Shown here in pieces: positions 54,199-64,000 of a DNA stretch of 64,000 nucleotides. Position 1 is the first letter of the stretch. Each line of letters begins with the position of its first letter. Source of the stretch: Clonostachys chloroleuca (Eukaryota > Ascomycota > Sordariomycetes > Hypocreales > Bionectriaceae). Position numbers and translations under genes: made by a program. A model generated the notes under the pieces. The model searched no databases. It saw only the letters and a program-made list of their open reading frames with translations, and had not been told where the DNA came from. The DNA lies in contig JBANAY010000004.1 of NCBI GenBank assembly GCA_037952775.1, positions 10,850,001-10,914,000 on the forward strand, in the 5' to 3' direction.

Positions 54199-55995
54199 TC
54201 ATCCAATACGCAGTCTTGTAAGCTTCTGTGACTCGACAAATTTCAGCACATCTTCGTGCTTGCTATCCCCAACCAGACCGTCGACAAAGGCAAAATCAAC
54301 AAGCCTCCCATATCGCCTATCGTTCCCATCGCAATACTCACCCCGGATCCGGAGCGGCATCGGTTGATGGAGAGAGGGCGAGACAAACAAGTAGTCTCCA
54401 TCCTCAATCATGTCCGAGCAGATCCCAAAGAGGCCGGAGCGGGTGACAAAGAGGGCCTTGCCGGCCAGGCGCTCTGCTTTCTCCCGAAGCAATTGCAGCG
54501 ACTTGGGGAGGCGCTGCCATGGGAGATGATTCGAGCCACAAGCCTCAAGTCCTGCCTGTATCTGGCGATATTTCTCTTCCGGAAATTCCGGCGGCCCAAC
54601 GTGATCGTGATAGTAGCAGGCGTACGCTATGCGCCGATGTATCTTCGTCCCGTCCAGCTCTCTTATACCCCAAGACTCATATTTGAGTGATGCTTCCATT
54701 TCTCCGTTGAGATATTCGAGCATTGTTTTCAAGTTCTTCGCTGCGCTGTCGTCGAAACGGAGCACGACTTTGCATTTACCGGCCATCCATGCATCAAGAA
54801 ATAGAATGTTGTTTTCGATGACCGGCCTCGATCGGACATGCCGGGCGCCTTCGTAGAACCCCGAAACTGTGAAACCATCAGGCTGGCGCCCAGTTATGTC
54901 AGGCAGCCAGGTGGGATAGCTTTCATCCTCCAGCCTGTGCTGTCGCAACGGCCATATGTGGATGATGGAGAAGAACAAAGGGTGATGCTCCAGTATATAG
55001 GTCAATGTATCCATGAGGACCTGCTCAGGCGGCTTTCGATAATCGGCGGGGTAGGCTGCCTGGAGCTCAGCAAATAAAGGGTACAGGGCGAAGATCCTGT
55101 CTCGAGGATCAAAGCACTCCCGGTGCGCCGTGGCAGATAGCTGCTGAGGGAATATCTGAACCAGGCGAGGAGAAGCCGTGATGGTGCCTTCTTGGAGCGC
55201 CGGCGGATCCATCATAGCATGAACCTGCTCCAGGATATTCTTAAACTCCTCTTTGAACCTGCGGCCAACAAGTCTACTCGCCAAGGCTTTGGAGTAAGCA
55301 GCCTCGCAATCTTCAAGCAGCGACACCCAGTCGTCGTTGGCTCTCGTGAGAAGAACTGCCTTCTGCCCGATCAAAACGACGGGCGGTTTATTAGCCAAGG
55401 CAAGCTCCTGGACCGTCCACATGCGCCGGAAGTACTGATGCTTCCAGAACGTGATCTCTGAGCGCACAAACTTGGCGTCGCGTATCCGCTTCTGCGCCCG
55501 TGATGTAGGGGTGAGTCCTGGTAGAACGTTCCTCTGGATCCATCGTAATGAGAAAGGTCTCTTTGAAAGATAGACATGCGCCCAGTCCGCGAAATAATCT
55601 AGGCTTGGGCTTCCAGGGCCAATAGACACGACGACGTTAAAGGCCGCCGAGTAGATCCTTGCTATCAGCGGGATCTGATTATTCTTCTCGAGGAGATCTT
55701 CTCGGTTGATGCAGATCGCATCCACCCAGATAATTCGCGGTTTTGAAAGTCCCCTTATAGCGCAGAGCGCATACTTCAAGTTCGCAGTGACCGGGTGCGA
55801 GACTCCATCGACTGTAATATTGGCTGTGATGGATGAATCGCCCCAGACGTATGAAAGGGCTTGATATTTGGGATTCGAGTTCAATGACACCACAGAGAGT
55901 GAGCAGCGCAGCTCGTCCCTGGGCTTTCCGGGGTCGATTGCGAGAAGTCTGATTTCAGACTGATATGTGTTGAGGGGCGTGTACTGGATCTCCAT
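54199..55995 (-). CDS. HET-domain protein
   Basis: A single exon of 598 aa. The heterokaryon-incompatibility domain occupies about residues 40-215 with its three hallmark blocks: YQALSYVWGDSS, PRIIWVDAICINREDLLEKN and RRMWTVQELALANKP. The middle part has DPRDRIFALYPL, typical of the extended HET family (usually DxRDxIYALLGL). The C-terminal 200 residues end with KALFVTRSGLFGICSDMIED, GDYLFV and a short terminal domain also usual in the family. HET proteins trigger or modulate cell death after fusion of unlike hyphae and may act more broadly in non-self recognition. The HET domain has a TIR-like fold; enzymatic activity of this copy is not established. No frameshifts are present. Confidence 0.9.
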   Translation of the reverse strand: MEIQYTPLNTYQSEIRLLAIDPGKPRDELRCSLSVVSLNSNPKYQALSYVWGDSSITANITVDGVSHPVTANLKYALCAIRGLSKPRIIWVDAICINREDLLEKNNQIPLIARIYSAAFNVVVSIGPGSPSLDYFADWAHVYLSKRPFSLRWIQRNVLPGLTPTSRAQKRIRDAKFVRSEITFWKHQYFRRMWTVQELALANKPPVVLIGQKAVLLTRANDDWVSLLEDCEAAYSKALASRLVGRRFKEEFKNILEQVHAMMDPPALQEGTITASPRLVQIFPQQLSATAHRECFDPRDRIFALYPLFAELQAAYPADYRKPPEQVLMDTLTYILEHHPLFFSIIHIWPLRQHRLEDESYPTWLPDITGRQPDGFTVSGFYEGARHVRSRPVIENNILFLDAWMAGKCKVVLRFDDSAAKNLKTMLEYLNGEMEASLKYESWGIRELDGTKIHRRIAYACYYHDHVGPPEFPEEKYRQIQAGLEACGSNHLPWQRLPKSLQLLREKAERLAGKALFVTRSGLFGICSDMIEDGDYLFVSPSLHQPMPLRIRGEYCDGNDRRYGRLVDFAFVDGLVGDSKHEDVLKFVESQKLTRLRIG

Positions 55996-56428
55996 CTTGT
56001 CGCGCCTTGGGGATGTGAGTAGACGAGAGAAAGGGAATGATGCTGCGACAAAGGCTTCCCCGCATCATTATGACGAGGCAGTGAGGCGACCGTTGGTTAT
56101 CTTGCTTACGGTTGCATTTGCATGTGCTGTTGGTTGTTTGCATAAATCAATACGGGCGCACAATGGTCGTAACCTCAATAACAATGGGGAAGGATTCAGG
56201 CCGCAGGGTACAGATATTCAGGTTTCTCAAGTAGGTAGGTACCATCGGGAGCATGAGCTGAGTCTGTCAAAGGAGCGTGGCCGCACCCCAGCTTTGATTC
56301 GTTATGTGCTGGCTCTGCATCATACCAATATTATCCGCTGGTCCGAAGATGGAAATCCGACCACAAGGAGTGCATTTTTGACAGAGTCTACAGATATACA
56401 CTATCAAGTAGCGATAAAAACCATAATA
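55996..56428. other. intergenic
   Basis: About 430 bases between the HET start codon and the P450 stop; no supported gene. Confidence 0.5.
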
Positions 56429-58146
56429 TCAGACTGCATCCGTCTTCTCGTTGTAGGCAACCTCTTGGCGAGGAATGATTCGAACATTGAAGTCCCTAGG
56501 CTTCACAAACCAGTAAGCTGTTGTCTTCCAGGAGACATTTGGATTCGCTATGCTTCCATCGAGCTGGAAATCAAAGTCCCGGACAATCCGTGGGATCAGT
56601 TTACACATCTCGAGCATCGAAATGTGCCGCCCTATGCAGGTTCGAGAGCCCAGACCAAACTAATAATGCAGAGTCAGCAAAAAACAAGCGTCCTAGAGGT
56701 GGCTACGCCGGAAGGCTTACGGGCATCCAGTAGCGATTCATCAATGAAATCCTCTCCGCATCGTTGGACAGCCATCTCTCAGGATTGAAGCTGTCGGCAT
56801 CCTCGCCGAAAACGCCTCGGTTCCGGTGCTGCACCCACGTATTTACCGATACAATCGTCTAAAAGTTTTGCAAATTAGTCAGGTGAGGAGAAAGCAACAT
56901 AAGGAGAACTCACGCCTTCTGGAAAGAAAGTGCCGCTGATCGTAGCACCACCCTCTGGGACCACCCGCTCGAGGGGGAGACCCGTAGCAGGATGCATGCG
57001 CAGCGCCTCTTTGATCACAGCTTGCAGGTACGGCATGTCCTGGCTCTCTTTGAAGGTCGGCGACTTGGAAAGCCTTCCCTGCTCCTGGAACTCGAGAATT
57101 TCGGTCCGCAGCTTTTCCAAGCAGCGGGGAGTTTTAAGCAGATAGTACAGAGTCGCCGAGAGGCTGATCGCTGTCGTGTCAGAGCCGGCGATCATGTTGG
57201 AACCGCACCCGGTAAGGATGTGGAACTTTGTAAACCTAGCCGGGTCATCGGTATGCTGCCTCAAGAACTTGGAGACAAATGGCTCAGCGTGGTCCCCATC
57301 CACGGGGATGACCTTTGCCTCAGCTTTGTGCTGATCTATCTTTCTCTGTGTCATATTGTTGACGTACTGTGTCCCTACGCCGCTGTTTCCTTCAATGTAG
57401 TTTGCCAAACCAAACAGCGGGGGGTGAAGACTTGGGAATATTCCAACAAGCGCGGAGTAGGGGAAGCTCTGGTCAAGAGCTTTGATGAAGCCGGCAATAT
57501 CCTCCCCTTTATCCAGAAATCCCAGTCGTTCCGCATATGTAATCTGCCCGATGACATCAAAAGCATAGCACTGGAACCAATGACCCATGTCAATAGCGAT
57601 GCCGGCCTCGGAGACCTCGAGCAGCCTCTGGCTGAAGAGATCAGCGCACTCGTCCACGTAGGGCTCATAATGAACCAGGCTAGACATGGAGTATGTGCTC
57701 TGAAACAGTCTTCTGTGCTGCGCGTGGGTTTTTATGTGGCGCTCGTTGAAGAGGTTCCATGTTCCGGGAATGGTCCATGCATCGTACCATGAAGATTTTG
57801 CGAACTGGGTTCCATGGCCGAAGATGATTTTTGTCGCCTCGGGGTCATCGAAGCTGAAGCGATTTGGTCCGTAGCGAACAATGGGCCCTGGAGGGGTATT
57901 TTAGACTTTAATATAACGCCATCTTGCAAACTCGGACGAGCACGTACCGTATGTCTTGTGAAGCTCACAATTCTTTGTCTCAAAGTTTCCGGCATACACC
58001 CTTTTAGTATACCAGAAGTTGCTGAACCTGGCTAGGAACGGCCCGGGGACAGCCCGTGTGGATGAAAACAGTGACCGAACGATGGAGAGAAGTGCATAAA
58101 GAACCAAAGAAACGCCCCCAAGGGCGAGGGGGAGCATATAATGCAT
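56429..58146 (-). CDS. cytochrome P450 monooxygenase (pisatin-demethylase-like)
   Basis: Four exons (57948-58146, 56914-57887, 56721-56858, 56429-56659) give 1542 nt and 513 aa. The ATG at 58146 starts an N-terminal membrane anchor (MHYMLPLALGGVSLVLYALL) followed by the proline hinge AVPGPFLARF. Core motifs are intact: I-helix AGSDTT (about 300-305), ExxR in KEALRMHPATG, DSFNPERWL, and the haem loop FGLGSRTCIGRHIS with Cys near 445. It should be an ER-bound oxygenase using NADPH-P450 reductase. Overall pattern is closest to the pisatin-demethylase-like fungal group, which includes phytoalexin-detoxifying and biosynthetic enzymes; the substrate cannot be read from sequence. Neighbours are a HET gene and a DUF4267 gene, so no biosynthetic backbone enzyme accompanies it here. 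Confidence 0.92.
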
Positions 58147-59470
58147 GACTGATCGCAAATCTAACAACGATTAACTTAGAACCAGGTCTTAATGGAAGAC
58201 CCAGTGTGGGATAGGCGCTAGATTGTTCCTCCTCACCAAGAAGCACACGCGACAATGGTCTCTAGACGAGAGGACATCCAGAATAACAGCTGGGAAGTTG
58301 ATCATACTTATAGCGAATACAATCATCAACCCCATTCCATTGAAATCTCGGTAAAGGTGCTTCCGGTAAGGCATTGGGGTACTTCCCGCGTCCGGAAATC
58401 CCGAGAAGAGAACAGCCGATCAACTGGGGTCATTGCGGGTCCAGGAAGAATGACTGGCCTGCGATCATCGTAGCCGTCCCGGCTAGATCTTTCAGATCGT
58501 CTCGGACATATCTGGCAGCCCATGAAATGCCGCTTACTAAACTCCAAGCTCTCTTTGGGCGGAGGCTCTCATCAATGGCGGTGCTTGCACCTGCGATGAT
58601 CGATATATCTCAAACACTGCATGCATTCCGGCGAATGGGATTCGCTGGGTGACAAAATGCCTCAACTCGATTCGTTAAACCATGCAGATCTTGGCGTGTT
58701 TGGACGTCTTAGTTACATCTGTGCGGAGATAGCCTGTATACACGGCGAGCTATAATTGTCTTTTCGTGGTGATTCATGACATGTTGCATGCCTGCTGCTT
58801 GCATGACAGCACTGATTGACTCGCGGCTTGTCTACACTCCCGAGTGACCGAGACCAGAGAGCGAGTCGGTCTTGGGAAAATGCCTTGAAATGTACAAATC
58901 TTTACCCCTATAGAATTAATACTTCAAAGTGGTAAACAGAACTGTTCGTGGGTTGGGTTACAGGGTGACATTGCACTCCACGCACCGAAGCGAATGAGAC
59001 GATGAGTTTTCAAGTTGATACAAATAGTCACTATAACCCCATATTTGCGTTCGGAGGTTACAAACGGCATGTTGATGCGCCACGTTTTTATGACATTCAG
59101 CCCAGAAGGAGATCGCATACTAAAGCGGAATCTCTACCTAAACGGTGCTAGAGCAAGTAGGAGCCCTTTGCTTGATTGGCGAATGCTGACTATGGATGAA
59201 TAGCGCATCAGCGCGGCTATTCGTGCCGAGACCAGGCTTTGAGAACATCAGCGCTCATCAACACTCCATCCTCCGACTCCGCACCTCTCACGACACGCTT
59301 GGACGGCGACAAAGCATAGCCAGCAACCGATCTTGCCTGCGAGCAAGACAAGTTACGACCAAGGCAGTCCGAGGGCGACGCGTGAAAGCTCCGCTCCAAC
59401 ACATCTTCGGCTGAACCGGGATATATCTAAGGCCCCACACCAACTCCCCCAAGTCACGACACCCGCCAAC
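58147..59470. other. divergent intergenic region
   Basis: About 1.3 kb between the P450 and DUF4267 start codons. Only short frames; none supported. Confidence 0.5.
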
Positions 59471-59869
59471 ATGACAACGTACTCGCCATTCCCTGCATAC
59501 ATATTTGGAGCGGCCTGCGTCAGTCGCGGCGTCATGGCCTCGCTCTGGCCCCGCGCGGAATACGACCATATGGGCCTGCCGCTCGAAGCTCCCGGTCCCG
59601 TGGAAGACGCGTCCTCAGGACTCGTGTCGCCCCTGATGTACTATAAGGGGATCCGTGAGATCTCCTACGGGGCGACAATGGTGGCTCTGCAGCAGCAAGG
59701 CCTCGACAGGGCTCTCACGACGTTTTTGGGGATCATCTCACTCGTCAGGTTTGGCGATGGGCTGGTGGTGTGGCTTCACGGAGGGCCAGAGCGAAGATAC
59801 AGAGCTTGGGGGCACTGGATCACCGGTGCTGTCTTTGCGGGGTGGGTTTCTTGGCGGTGGACTCGCTGA
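59471..59869 (+). CDS. DUF4267 small integral membrane protein
   Basis: The ATG at 59471, after a CGCCAAC context, gives 132 aa; an earlier in-frame ATG at 59333 would add 46 residues without membrane character. Features are those of DUF4267: YIFGAACVSRGVMASLWP at the N-terminus, MYYKGIREISYGATMVAL in the middle, LTTFLGIISLVRFGDGLVVW and a final WGHWITGAVFAGWVSW segment, that is four predicted TM helices. The family's role is unknown; members often sit beside oxidoreductase genes in fungi. Divergent from the P450. Confidence 0.82.
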   Translation: MTTYSPFPAYIFGAACVSRGVMASLWPRAEYDHMGLPLEAPGPVEDASSGLVSPLMYYKGIREISYGATMVALQQQGLDRALTTFLGIISLVRFGDGLVVWLHGGPERRYRAWGHWITGAVFAGWVSWRWTR

Positions 59870-60088
59870 ATGGTTGTCAATTCAGCTCGGTCTGAAAAAG
59901 GGCAGTTGTCCGATAATTTGTATGTAACTAATTGTGTAGGTACTTAAAAAATTCCTCTTTCGTTATGGACTTAAAAATCTGGGCACAAGGGGCAGCAAAA
60001 TGATGAAGAAAATGCCAGTTAAAAGTGTTCAAAGAATGCAAAAAGAATGCAAAAGAAGGTACAATGGTGGAATTTAACCACCTGTGAT
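59870..60088. other. 3' flank of the tRNA gene
   Basis: On the minus strand this is downstream of the tRNA and contains several T4-T5 runs suitable as RNA polymerase III terminators. Confidence 0.5.
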
Positions 60089-60185
60089 GGACGAACAGGG
60101 AATCGAACCCTGGACCACTCCCAATAGATGGGCTCAAGAGGCGAGAACATGCTAAGGGAGTATTATACCACTAAACCATTCGCCC
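60089..60185 (-). tRNA. tRNA-Ala(AGC) with a 26-nt intron
   Basis: The 97-nt gene folds fully: acceptor GGGCGAA with TTCGTCC (including a G3:U70 pair), D-arm starting GTTTAGTGGTA, anticodon stem CTCCC/GGGAG with loop TTAGCA(T), T-arm CAGGG-TTCGATT-CCCTG, and an A at the discriminator position. The anticodon AGC is at 60151-60153. The extra 26 bases (60124-60149) sit one base 3' of the anticodon, the canonical position of nuclear tRNA introns, and would be removed by the tRNA-splicing endonuclease. G3:U70 is the main identity element for alanyl-tRNA synthetase, supporting Ala. The D-arm and 5' acceptor strand look more like fungal Pro or Gly tRNAs. Confidence 0.85.
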
Positions 60186-60954
60186 AAGACTTGGTTCGTT
60201 GTAGACAGGACTGGAAAGAAAACTTTATGTAGCCACATGTGAGGGCCTTCTTCTTCGTGCCCTGTACGTCTGACGGCCCTTGAGGGGAGCGCAAAACTGC
60301 TTGCACAACCGTGACCTTCGCATGCAGATGGGCATCCTGGAGGCTAAAGATCTTGGTGGTTTTGAGACGAGTAATCTAATTTGCTTGAAGTGGTCGGCGC
60401 ATCGGGTGGCATGTAAATTGTCAAGAAATGACAGACCTCGGTCATGTCTTCTGGAATTCACAACCGTCGGGGAGCTTTTCGCAATGGTTGGCAAAGCCTG
60501 TGAGCTTAGTCAGCACATCCGAAGCGTACCGCAAGGGAAGGCTTATACCTGCGACAACTCAATGCGCCTCAGGTTAACGCTCACCAAAATTCCATTGTCT
60601 ATTACTATTTTATTAATTTTATCCATTCTCATTCGCTCAAAAGGAGAAATTGATATAGATAGCATCAAAGAGAGAATCTGCCACAACCAGACGAGCTTGC
60701 CAGGCTTTACTTTTGAATTATGTTGGCGGCATATAGGGTAAGGTACCTAAGTAGCTGCCCACCTCGAGCTGTTCTCGGCATGACGTCCCATGAGCATCCC
60801 CACCAAAGCTCACGGACTCATCTTTTGGCGCCGAAACTGCACCTCGTCCGGCCGCGGCACAGTAGAAAACCAGCCAGCTCCCCCAGCCGACAAGGTTCCC
60901 TCATTGGCATCCAGTTCGGAGACAGAAGACGAGTTCAATTGAATCAGACACAAG
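60186..60954. other. intergenic upstream of SCOT
   Basis: About 770 bases; AT-rich around 60590-60670; no supported gene. Confidence 0.5.
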
Positions 60955-63015
60955 ATGAATTCTGCATTTGCGACGGCCCGACTGGGTCTCTCTGGCAGAC
61001 AGCCAAAGGCGACATTGGTTTGTCGCCTTTCCCTCAGAACAGCCCCGGCCCAGCGCATGCACCGAGGGTTCGCCTCGACAAGAATTGTGCTTTCCGCCAC
61101 CGCTGTAAAACACAATTCAAAGCTGTTTAGGGACGCGGATGCCGCCGTCGCTGATGTGAAAAGCGGATCCACCATCCTGAGCTCAGGCTTTGGCCTCTGT
61201 GGTGTTGCAGGTACGCCTTGTCCTGAGCGGACAGAAAACGGAGTACAGGGGAACCGCTAACAGAATGCCGTCAGATACCCTTATTTCCGCGCTGCACCGA
61301 CGCGGCCCAGAGTCGCTCCATTCCCTCCGCGCCGTCTCCAATAATGCGGGTCAGGAAGGAAAGGGTGGCCTTGCTACCCTCACAAGCTCAGGCCAGGTCG
61401 ACCGGCTTGTGCTCTCATACCTGGGAAACAACAAGGTTCTCGAGAAGAAATACTTATCCGGAGAACTTGCAATCGAGCTCTGCCCACAGGGAACTCTGGC
61501 CGAGAGAATCAGGGCGGCTGGAGCTGGCATCCCTGCATTCTTTACACCTACAGCAGCGCGTAAGTTTGGATTGTCTAGCGCCAATTGCGTATTTTGCTAC
61601 GAGGAGCGAGAATGAAATATGCTGACTGTTGCGACCAGACACTCTTCTTCAAGAGGGAGAGATCCCCGTGCGGTTAGACAAGTCGGGGGCCGTCATCCAA
61701 GCCGGACGAAAGCGCGAGACAAGAGAGTTTGGAGGGCGAACGTTTCTGTTAGAGGAGAGTCTGCCTGGTGATGTTGCCATTATCAGGGCATGGAAGGCCG
61801 ACAAGGAGGGCAACTGCGTTTTCAGGTATGTTAATCCATTCCTCCATGTTGGTGATTTTGGGTAAAAGGGGGCCGTTTTCTAACAATTGGCAATAGATAC
61901 ACCACAAAAGCTTTCGGGCCAATCATGGCCAAGGCTGCCAAGTTGACGATCGTGGAGGCGGAGCACATCGTTGAGGTCGGAGAGATCGACCCGAACCAGG
62001 TCGATTTGCCCGGAATCTTCGTCGATCGCATCGTGCCATCGACCGCCGACAAACAGATTGAGGTTTTGAAACTAAGAGAGGAGGGCGTGGATGCCAAGTC
62101 AGTCAGCCCAGCGCAGCAGAAGAGATTGAGGATCGCTGGCCGGGCTGCCAAGGAATTGAAGCATGGTTACTACGTCAATCTGGGTGTTGGTAAGTTTTCA
62201 TTGACACACGGGGAACTACGGGGCCTTGCTAATCCAATTACTTCCTAGGTATCCCAACGCTCGCTGCTTCTCTGCTTCCATCTTCCCGCAAGGTCTGGAT
62301 TCAGTCAGAAAACGGACTCCTTGGAATGGGTCCTTATCCCACCAAGGATCAAGTTGACCCGTAAGCGGCTCTCATGGTTCTGATTCTGGCTATCAGACTA
62401 ACAGCGATATCTTGTTTGTAGTGACATCGTCAATGCCGGCAAAGAAACCGTCACTTTGGTGCCTGGTGCCTCCTGCTTCGACTCAGCCGAGTCCTTTGGG
62501 ATGATCCGTGGTGGCCACGTCGATGTATCCATTCTGGGGGTAAGGACTTCATGCTTTTCTGGAACTCGAAATTTTGAGACTAATGATTTCTCTTTCTAGG
62601 CCCTGCAAGTAAGCGCGACAGGTGATCTAGCCAACTATATGATCCCCGGAAAGGTCTTCAAAGGCATGGGTGGCGCCATGGACTTGGTCGCCAACCCAGA
62701 CAACACCAAGATTGTTGTTGCCACCGAGCACGTCGCTAAGGACGGATCATCCAAGATTGTCCAAGAATGCTCGCTGCCCCTGACAGGTGCTCGCGTCGTC
62801 AGCACCATCATTACTGATTTGGTCAGTTCCCCTCTCATTTTCCATCTTGGCTATTGTTTGCTAACTGGCTAAAATAGTGCGTGTTTGAAGTGAACCGTGC
62901 CAAGGGCGGCCTGACACTGACCGAGTTGGCGCCCGGTGTTACTGTTGACGAAGTGAGGAGTAAGACAGATGCTAGATTTGAGGTGCAATTGGATGAAGCC
63001 AACACCTACGAGTAA
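60955..63015 (+). CDS. succinyl-CoA:3-ketoacid CoA-transferase, mitochondrial
   Basis: Eight exons (60955-61210, 61275-61559, 61639-61825, 61897-62189, 62249-62360, 62422-62539, 62600-62821, 62878-63015) give 1611 nt and 536 aa. The first 40 residues are Arg/Ser/Ala-rich without acids, a mitochondrial presequence. The alpha-like half has [12 protein letters not shown] joined by splicing to DTLISAL, then [20 protein letters not shown] and TPTAA. The beta-like half has the nucleophile block [12 protein letters not shown] (Glu near 361), [20 protein letters not shown] and [14 protein letters not shown]. The enzyme moves CoA from succinyl-CoA to acetoacetate (or, in related fungal enzymes, to other short acids) in the matrix; a related role is recycling of propionyl- or acetyl-CoA. 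Intron 1 must use the acceptor at 61274; the nearer one at 61260 breaks the frame. Highly conserved and intact. Confidence 0.95.
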
Positions 63016-63304
63016 TTAAGCGGCCGGAGATTTGTTGACCATGCTGTTGCATGACAATTGTACATAAAATGCTTTTAAACAGCCACTACATAAATTCTCT
63101 TCCACGACAGTTTGCTTGTAAGCCACTTTAGGCATCATTGAGACTGGTTGAAAATAATTGAAGACATGGAGTCATTATGTGTGTATATTCACTGACGAAA
63201 CTCCTTAGACTACCCGTTCCGTGGGAGGCGGCTCATAGGCTGCCCACTTCAATCGCTCTTCAAACCAGCGCTGTCATGATGAATGACTGCTCTGATCAGT
63301 GCTG

Positions 63305-63841
63305 TCAGAATTTAAAATAAAGACTGTCTGAATAGATGTCGTCGTCTAGAGCAAGGACTGATTTGTCACTCTCTGGGATTAAGTCTCGCATTTCTTCCAT
63401 CGACTCCAAGGCAACTTCGAGGCGGGCATTATAAACTACCCCTAAACTCAGTGCAAGCTGTCGCACTTCATCTTCGTCAAGTGCCGACTTGGCGTCCTTG
63501 ATCGCATGGATCACGTCCTGAGCAATGTCCAAAGATCCCGGGAGATCATACCCATCCTTGAGAAGACCCCCAGTGTAGACAATCTTGGCGCGTACATCCA
63601 ACCTCTCATTTTGGGAAGCAATCTTCTTGTCGATTCTGTTGTTCTGTCTGCTCGTTGTGTGGGAGTATGGTTTGGTTTGCAGCACCTCATTGCGAACTTG
63701 TTTCAATGCATCGTGAGCCCTTTTAAGGGCAACGAATGTCCCATGTACCGCCTTGAAATTCTCCGTGGAGGTGGAGGTGGGTGCGTGAGACAGTATCTTG
63801 TTCTTATGGACTACTTCCATGTTGGGCATTGTTGAGGCCAT
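63305..63841 (-). CDS. hypothetical protein, helical, function unknown
   Basis: A single frame of 178 aa from an ATG at 63841. It reads as a soluble, charged, mostly helical protein: TFVALKRAHDALKQVRNEVL, then DLPGSLDIAQDVIHAIKDAK and ARLEVALESMEEMRDLIPES. No signal peptide, TM segment or known domain is seen. It could be a real small protein or one exon of a longer gene extending past 64000. Regular amphipathic helices favour a real coding sequence. Confidence 0.5.
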   Translation of the reverse strand: MASTMPNMEVVHKNKILSHAPTSTSTENFKAVHGTFVALKRAHDALKQVRNEVLQTKPYSHTTSRQNNRIDKKIASQNERLDVRAKIVYTGGLLKDGYDLPGSLDIAQDVIHAIKDAKSALDEDEVRQLALSLGVVYNARLEVALESMEEMRDLIPESDKSVLALDDDIYSDSLYFKF

Positions 63842-64000
63842 CGTACCAGTGCTGGGATCTGCAGATCCAACTTTGTAGAGCTGGATCAGAACTCATAATA
63901 AGTAGGGAAGTAGTAGGTATATATAATGATGGGCTGACTATGATTCATAAAGTCTTTATAGTAGCTTGTGTTGCCGGACACTTAGCAACAATGAGTCTTG
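63842..64000. other. window edge, upstream of the hypothetical gene
   Basis: About 160 bases at the edge; a possible further exon cannot be judged. Confidence 0.4.

Noticed and set aside
60089..60185. Assignment of the tRNA as Gly(CCC)
   Set aside because: CCC lies in the 5' anticodon stem when the D-arm is folded normally; the loop then reads AGC.
61211..61274. SCOT intron 1 ending at CTAACAG (61263)
   Set aside because: That acceptor shifts the frame; TCAG at 61274 restores GVADTLISAL.
1..64000. CRISPR arrays, bacterial operons, ribosome-binding sites, riboswitches or prophage features
   Set aside because: Spliceosomal introns, an intron-bearing nuclear-type tRNA and fungal gene families show that this is eukaryotic nuclear DNA; no such arrays or elements were seen.

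Overview
This window is nuclear DNA of a filamentous ascomycete (Pezizomycotina). Most introns are 42-125 nt, with GTAAGT-like donors and short CTAAC/CTGAC-type branch regions. The gene set includes a HET-domain protein, Zn2Cys6 and DUF3425 bZIP regulators, fungal F-box proteins, a GH5 mannanase-like enzyme, an NIS1-type secreted effector, an acuF-like C2H2 protein and a pisatin-demethylase-like P450. Together these point to Sordariomycetes, perhaps Hypocreales or Glomerellales; placement below class is inference. I resolved exons by eye, and spliced lengths divisible by three support most models.

Layout. 0.4-10.5 kb: Cys-rich membrane protein (-), CE16/GDSL esterase (+, with a 10-nt microexon and a GC-AG intron), Zn2Cys6 regulator (-), SMP-30/lactonase-like gene (+, one base missing in a C-run), small secreted protein (-). 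11.2-15.2 kb: acuF-like zinc-finger gene (-) head-to-head with a decayed DUF7580 gene (+). 16-18 kb: C2H2 gene with a C-run frameshift, and a 5'-truncated GH43 relic. 18.9-24 kb: coiled-coil protein, SDR (-) divergent from a bZIP (+), fungal F-box-like protein. 26.9-34.3 kb: F-box protein, GST, a broken kinase-like gene, and an intact 522-aa protein. 34.3-40.8 kb: gene-poor DNA holding a 13-bp minisatellite, an NIS1-like effector and a GMC oxidoreductase relic. 40.8-51.1 kb: fatty aldehyde dehydrogenase (two homopolymer frameshifts), GH5 enzyme, and two large intronless genes of unknown function, one with a TM anchor and a histone-H1-like tail, one with a HicA-like C-terminal module. 51.9-64 kb: second aldehyde dehydrogenase, HET protein, P450, DUF4267 protein, intron-containing tRNA, mitochondrial succinyl-CoA:3-ketoacid CoA-transferase, and a hypothetical protein.

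How they fit. SCOT (ketone-body use) looks like core metabolism. The esterase, GH5, GH43 relic, effector and small secreted protein form a secreted plant- or biomass-facing set. SDR, GST, P450 and the two ALDHs are oxidative or detoxification enzymes. HET, acuF-like, HeLo/DUF7580 and kinase-like genes belong to families linked to fungal self/non-self recognition and are the fastest-decaying part. No complete secondary-metabolite cluster and no intact transposon were seen. A caveat for any user: five single-base homopolymer indels in four otherwise well-conserved genes suggest base-calling errors as much as gene death.
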